Below, piece after piece: positions 7,456-11,738 of a stretch of 11,738 nucleotides of DNA. The notes beneath the pieces were generated by a model. The model saw only the letters and a program-made list of their open reading frames with translations. It had not been told where the DNA came from and ran no database searches. Position 1 is the stretch's first letter, and each line of letters starts with the position of its first letter. Source of the DNA: Phoronis ovalis (lineage: Eukaryota; Phoronida; Phoronidae); NCBI GenBank assembly GCA_028565635.1, contig JAOXYB010050680.1:1-11738 (forward strand), written 5' to 3'. Both the position numbers and the translations under genes were made by a program.

Positions 7456-10400
7456 CTAAAAAAACAAAACAATATGTCATTGTGCAGTATTCCATGCATA
7501 AATTACCATTGTGTATTAAATTAATCTACCTTTGGACAATTTTCCATGCTCACTGTGGCAACACATGGTGTACAGGGCATGGGTGTATTCCAATAGTAAA
7601 TTTGGAGCAGACCTGTATTTCTTGATATGAGACATCTGGAACCAATGGACTTATATTCAGAAAACCTGTTCGGGAGTATAAATCTTGCCACTTACTTTTA
7701 GAAATGACACACCTATTGCATGCACTGAATTTATGTTTTTTATGCTATGATGCTTACAGTACAATTTGGGGTAGACATTCATATTGCCTTTAATATAATT
7801 TATAATTTAATGTCAAGAGCTAGTATATCCATCTCACCTAAAAAAACGTTTCATGAGTTAGAGATGTGGAGGATACATAAGTTATCCCTGATGAAAAAAC
7901 TGATTGTTACTTCATGCTAGCTTTGAACTGTTAGCTACTTCTGCCACAGGTTAGATATAACGACTAGGATTGCATTGGTTTTGTTATAATAATTTATAGC
8001 CACATTATTATTTTCATAAAGCCTTATGGTGTGATCATCTAGAGTTACTGAATAACAGAAATATATGACTCTTTTCCCACTATTAATCAACTGTGCGTTT
8101 TTCGGAAAAAGAACCTATATTACTCCTCCTTTGCAAAAATACTTACCACAGTTGGAATCATATACTGACGCTGTTCTCTGAGACAGCGGGCAGTCTGAAA
8201 GACATCCACGACACTTTCATTCTTTATGCTATCCAAGCACTGCGATATTGCACAAAATGAACTACTTCTGTCACCGCCACCACTGCAAACATAAAAAACA
8301 AAGCTTTTTCAATTCAATAATACAATTATTCATTTCAAAACAAATCCAAAGCTCAAGTGAAAGGAGAAGGTTTTGTGCACAGGTTCAGGTACCACATTTT
8401 CCCATATGAGGAGGGTGTTATAAAGTTTTCTCCTGCAATCTAATCTTGCTACTTGCTCATGACTATTTAGTCATAAATTGTACCCTCACATTTTGTTCCC
8501 AAAATATTAATTTTTTGGTGAAACTAATACCATATTCAGTCAAGAAGGTAACAATACATACTGCTTTCTGTATTTTTTAAAACTACTAATTTTTTATGCC
8601 TGACCAACAGAAAATGGATGATTTTGGAACATAGAAACTGTTATTCTTAGAAAGCACTGAACAGATATAGTTCTTCTCTAATGCCTACATAAAAAGAAAG
8701 AACTTGTAAGTCTCATTAAATTCACATTCAGCCAAAATAAAAAAGTTTGGGGAAAGATTAAAATGTTTTGTTATATAACATCTAGCATAGCCTACACAGA
8801 GGAAAAAGAGGGAGATTATTATTTCTTAAAAATAACAACAGCAGAAGCAAGAAATTTTACACTGCCTAATCCTACACACCTATCAAGTGTGAGAGGCGGT
8901 TAATCAAGAGACTTCTCAAAAGATATTTCAAAAGGGGGGCCATTCACACACTTTGGTGATCACATCTGCATGGATAATTATTTGCAGATGTAAGATATAA
9001 ATAAATATAATTTTGACTGGACAACATTTTCAAATAGCATTAGATGTTAATTACAAATATTTCTTCGTGTTTGAAATTTGTTGTGTTTTCATGCGATACT
9101 TTAAATACATACCTGCAGTGAATGGTAACGGGTCCGGAAGCACCATCTTGCTTTTCTCGTATTTGACTTATCATATCTATGAGACCAGATGCATGTTCTG
9201 GCTGACCTCCATCGGGCCAACCATGATAATGAAATTGATACACTGTGCGAGATATTTCATTCTGAAACGTACAATTTGAACAGTCATTAATATATAAATA
9301 CAACAAAGCAACATGCACACCATGCTTCTCCTGTTTGTTGTGGCATCTGTTACAGTAGTTATTCAAAGAGCTTACCTCAGAATGTTTCAAACAGAATGTA
9401 CGTAATGTATAGTTTCCAGGATATTCATCTTCACCATCTTGTTCAAAACTTATGGTGATAGTATCATAGGTCTCTGATTGTCCTAAAGTAGGCCAGTATC
9501 GATGACACTTTGCCTACACAAATAAAACTTTATAAAATAAATGCAAAACATCATACTTGTTGTTGTTATTGTTGTGACTGTTAGTTTTCCGATGTCCTAT
9601 TGTCTTAGAATTAAACCTGACATGGAACAAAATGGCATATCATGGGAATCTATGAAGCCATTCTTATTTTTTATGATCGCTTGTTTTTACAATTATATTA
9701 TAAATTATATATCGTTATTCAGTGGGTAGAAAGGTAATTTGCTTTTCCCATCAGTTTTAACAAGCTTTCTAGTTTTCAGTTTCCCTCCATCCCCATATTT
9801 AAGAACACTCCTTGTTTAAAGATGCTATGTAGGAAGTCATTCCATGACGCGTGACATTGAGCGTCTAGTGAAATTAATAAACATGGACCTTTGCAAATGC
9901 TTCATAAAATCAACTTTTTAAAGACAGGGCTAACATTTATGTTAGTTTTGTATTTACAAAATGAGAGCTAGTAGAACATGGTTTCACTATTTTTATTTCA
10001 AGAAAGCTATGTACTTCATTGCAATAAAAGTATTTTATAATTTATGTGAATAATTTAGTAAACAATCTATTTTAACCATTTTGAGTAATAATTAGTTAAC
10101 ACAAAATTTATATTTGTTTATCTAAGTTCAAAATCGCACTTTATATCTTTTAAAATTACAGACATATTTACGGGTATCAAAATGAAAAGTACGAATTCAA
10201 CATTGAAACAGATAAAAACCATTCGTCAAATCCTAGGCCATTTTGTAGTTAAAGTTGTTATACAGAGGTCATTTTTTGCATTTACTTTGTTACTTACTAG
10301 ACATAAGGGACCTATTAAGGAATAACATGCACAATGGGGTCACATTTTTGCTGACAAAGAAAGGAAGTTTCAAGTAATCAAATCGGTTTGTTTTCAAACA

Positions 10401-11396
10401 AGGTTTTTGTACCAAAGTTATGAAGTTTGCCAACTAGACTACCAAAAACAACAATGTTACATCGTACACGAAGTAACAAAAAAGTTAAACAGGGGCACAG
10501 AGCCACATCAGTGAAATGCTACAGCCATACAAACATATAGTGTTACTGTGAACAGGCAATTGTTGTTTGCACAGTTGCAAAGATTAGGATTTTTCTATCA
10601 GACAAATATTCTACGTAATTTATCCACATCCTGCAAGTGCATCCTGATCCTGTAGAAAATCGTGTGATGTTGCATTGATATGAAATATCAAACAGGCAAG
10701 AGAGATGTTATCAAAGTCTAATTATGGCAGAAACAATTTTAGTATAATTAATAATGTTGATTCTTGTAAAATACTATATAAATTAAAGCATGTAGTTTAG
10801 TGCCTAAATACCTGACCCTCTCCGACTTCAGTCAGCATGACTACACATGTAATTTCATGCTCCCAAATCATTCTCCAGAAGTCACCAACTGTAACAGCTA
10901 GCGGGTCTTGGGTGATCACATAAGCTTTTTTTTTTAAAAAGTCCTAAATGTAAAAAAATATCATTTTATAATTCATTATAAATCAACTCTAAATGATGAC
11001 ACAAGAGTTGCGGAAATGTCTGTTAACCTCGAAATCAGTCCAGTCAGATTTAAAATTACTCCACAAATAGTATAAAGATATATTTCATTCGCTCTGCTCT
11101 ATAAGTTCACTTTTCAAAATTATCTGTGAAGCTCAATCTCTATTATACAGTAACTACAACCAATTGTGGACAGTTCAAAGAGACTTTTATAAAATATGAG
11201 AAATATCACTCTTGGATTAGGCTAACACACATTGTTTAGAAATTAAATGACAGTATGAATTTGTAAAATCAAGTGCTAGTAAAAACAATAACATTTAGTT
11301 ATTGTTCTGGAATACATACATCAATCCACGATGCATTTATGTAATCCGTATCTGGTCTATTTCTCAAAGGAGAAATTATCACTCGATTGCACTCAA
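7369..11396 (-). CDS. Receptor-type protein tyrosine phosphatase, C-terminal (D2-like) PTP domain, six exons
   Basis: Six minus-strand exons (11396-11320, 10943-10812, 9513-9376, 9261-9113, 8282-8147, 7455-7369) join in frame into 238 residues ending in TGA. They cover nearly a whole classical PTP domain in order: NRV (pTyr-loop position), DYINASWID, YVITQDPL, DFWRMIWE, VVMLTE, KCHRYWP, FHYHGWPDGGQP (WPD loop, 130-132), VTIHCSGGGDRS (P-loop, Cys164, Arg170), DVFQTARCLREQR, and a final EYAFVYKAILEYI helix. The domain sits at the very C-terminus, and the NRV, HGWP, FCAI and DVFQT features resemble D2 domains of RPTP alpha/epsilon and kappa/mu. Such receptors dephosphorylate tyrosines at the plasma membrane, D2 usually being weak or regulatory. 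Val at the pTyr-loop Tyr, Pro208 and Glu212 at the Q-loop Gln positions, and Asp169 before the Arg suggest impaired or altered catalysis. Upstream exons (D1, membrane span) lie beyond 11738. Subfamily is uncertain, and a single-domain PTP is not excluded. Confidence 0.92.
7456..8146 (-). other. PTP intron between exons 5 and 6
   Basis: A 691-base GT-AG intron. A 60-codon plus-strand open frame (7443-7625) overlaps the exon antisense and has no domain. Nothing else was recognised. Confidence 0.7.
8147..8282 (-). CDS. PTP exon 5 of window (P-loop remainder)
   Basis: The first base completes the split Ser, followed by 45 codons. The acceptor is ATGTTTGCAG and the donor GTAAGT. It encodes GGGDRSSSFCAISQCLD, then DVFQTARCLREQR and YMIPTV. 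With the previous exon this gives HCSGGGDRS, a complete C(X)5R. The usual HCSAGxGRTG Gly before Arg is Asp, and the Gly after R(S/T) is Ser. It is too short and too interrupted by introns to be seen as a long open frame. Confidence 0.93.
8283..9112 (-). other. PTP intron between exons 4 and 5
   Basis: An 830-base GT-AG intron that interrupts the catalytic-loop Ser codon (phase 2). It contains a perfect 9-bp inverted repeat, ACATCTGCA at 8962-8970 with TGCAGATGT at 8983-8991 and a 12-base loop. No coding sequence was seen. Confidence 0.7.
9113..9261 (-). CDS. PTP exon 4 of window (WPD loop to catalytic Cys)
   Basis: The exon is 49 codons plus two bases, from acceptor GTACGTTTCAG to donor GTATGT. 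It encodes VYQFHYHGWPDGGQP, EHASGLIDMISQIREK and GPVTIHC. The general-acid Asp of WPD is present, which many D2 domains have lost. The catalytic Cys is the last complete codon, and the following Ser codon is split by the intron. Reading past the donor gives a spurious continuation without the P-loop. Confidence 0.95.
9376..9513 (-). CDS. PTP exon 3 of window (KCHRYWP)
   Basis: The exon is 46 codons, phase 0 at both ends, from acceptor TTGTGTAG to donor GTAAGC. It begins AKCHRYWPTLGQSETYD, matching the family KCAQYWP, and runs through an acidic FEQDGEDE stretch and YTLRTFCLKHSE to the beta strands before the WPD loop. Confidence 0.9.
9514..10811 (-). other. Largest PTP intron
   Basis: A 1298-base AT-rich GT-AG intron. 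A 62-codon plus-strand open frame at 9541-9729 is hydrophobic and antisense to the gene, without supporting features. There is a short TTG/GTT repeat near 9556-9576. No exon, RNA gene or transposon end could be recognised. Confidence 0.65.
10812..10943 (-). CDS. PTP exon 2 of window (TQDPL, DFWRMIWE)
   Basis: The exon is 44 codons, phase 0 at both ends. The acceptor is CATTTAG and the donor GTATTTAG. It begins DFLKKKAYVITQDPLAV, continues TVGDFWRMIWEHE and ends VVMLTEVGEGQ. Family members normally have TQGPL; here the Gly is Asp. An A10 run encodes the three Lys. The join SWID-DFLKKKAYVI keeps exactly the spacing of SFIDGYRQKDSYIA, recalled from the RPTP alpha D2. Confidence 0.92.
10944..11319 (-). 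other. PTP intron between exons 1 and 2
   Basis: A 376-base GT-AG intron, AT-rich, with no recognisable element. Confidence 0.7.
11320..11396 (-). CDS. PTP exon 1 of window (pTyr loop, DYINAS)
   Basis: On the minus strand, a poly-T tract then GCATGTTAAG forms the acceptor and GTATGT the donor. Two bases complete a codon from the previous exon, then come 25 codons: ECNRVIISPLRNRPD and TDYINASWID. The usual KNRY motif is CNRV, so the aromatic residue that packs on phosphotyrosine is missing, as in many D2 domains. The exon ends in phase 0. Confidence 0.88.
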
Positions 11397-11738
11397 CTTA
11401 ACATGCAAAAAAAAAAATTTGTGATTATTAAACTATGATACATGCAGCTACTGTTGATCTCATAATGTATAAATAATCAAAATTTCGCAATAACTTTGGG
11501 AAAAACATAATTTTCTACAAGGCACCTGAATACTGAAAGTGGCGACACCACATAATGTAGAACGTGGTATTTTGAATTTTTCAAATGCTGATTTTTTTAT
11601 GAAATGTTTTAAAAATTTGGACGTAAAATCAACATAGAAACCAAATATATCGCCAGATGTCGCTGAAAATCATAAGGAGGGTAGTTAGAAGAGCTTTATG
11701 CACAAGGGACAATGCCAAAACATACGAAATATGCAGAA
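11397..11738 (-). other. Partial PTP intron upstream of the first visible exon
   Basis: It ends (minus strand) in a poly-T tract and TTAAG acceptor. No further PTP motif is found up to the window edge, so the start of this domain and all upstream domains lie outside. Confidence 0.6.

Noticed and set aside
9013-9279. 88-codon plus-strand open frame
   Set aside because: It lies antisense across PTP exon 4, which has clear family motifs and splice sites on the minus strand. The plus-strand product is hydrophobic low complexity.
9541-9729. 62-codon hydrophobic open frame in the largest PTP intron
   Set aside because: It is antisense to the gene. Its hydrophobicity follows from T-rich codons, and there is no signal-peptide cleavage context or homologous motif.
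1-11738. tRNA, rRNA, CRISPR or bacterial operon features
   Set aside because: No cloverleaf, rRNA core motif, regularly spaced repeat array or ribosome-binding-site-led gene cluster was found. The spliced genes show eukaryotic nuclear DNA.

Overview
This is animal (metazoan) nuclear DNA. It is AT-rich, with short coding exons bounded by GT/AG introns of about 0.1 to 1.3 kb, long untranslated regions and small transposon remnants. The two proteins that can be assembled are conserved across bilaterians. Their divergence from vertebrate versions and the compact introns suggest an invertebrate, perhaps a lophotrochozoan such as a mollusc, brachiopod or annelid. The window alone cannot settle the phylum.

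Left third, plus strand (about 1-4660): the last six coding exons of a NOL4/NOL4L (nucleolar protein 4 family) gene. The exons are 185-375, 851-976, 1364-1570, 1974-2090, 2532-2847 and 3224-3420. They join in frame into 383 visible C-terminal residues ending in a stop at 3418-3420. A 3' UTR of about 1.2 kb follows, with two AATAAA signals near 4615-4644. The 5' exons lie upstream of the window.

Middle (about 4660-6890): gene-free DNA between two convergent genes. It holds a roughly 720-bp non-autonomous DNA transposon with 18-bp perfect terminal inverted repeats (5185-5903). This element contains internal repeats and what looks like the broken start of a Tc1-like transposase. There is also a roughly 255-bp foldback (MITE-like) inverted repeat at about 6466-6720, a smaller hairpin at 6757-6805, and a cluster of nuclear-receptor-type half-sites at 6436-6468.

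Right part, minus strand (about 6890 to beyond 11396): the 3' end of a receptor-type protein tyrosine phosphatase gene. Six exons (11396-11320, 10943-10812, 9513-9376, 9261-9113, 8282-8147, 7455-7369) encode 238 residues, nearly a whole terminal PTP domain. It most resembles the membrane-distal D2 domain of RPTP alpha/epsilon or kappa/mu type enzymes. Its active site is unusual: the catalytic Cys and Arg and a WPD loop are present, but the P-loop reads HCSGGGDRS, the pTyr-loop Tyr is Val, and both Q-loop Gln are replaced. The two genes are not obviously functionally linked; they simply converge.

The most noteworthy observations are the atypical PTP P-loop, with an Asp directly before the catalytic Arg, the conserved PTDLS (CtBP-type) motif in the NOL4 homologue, and the two structured repeats between the genes.
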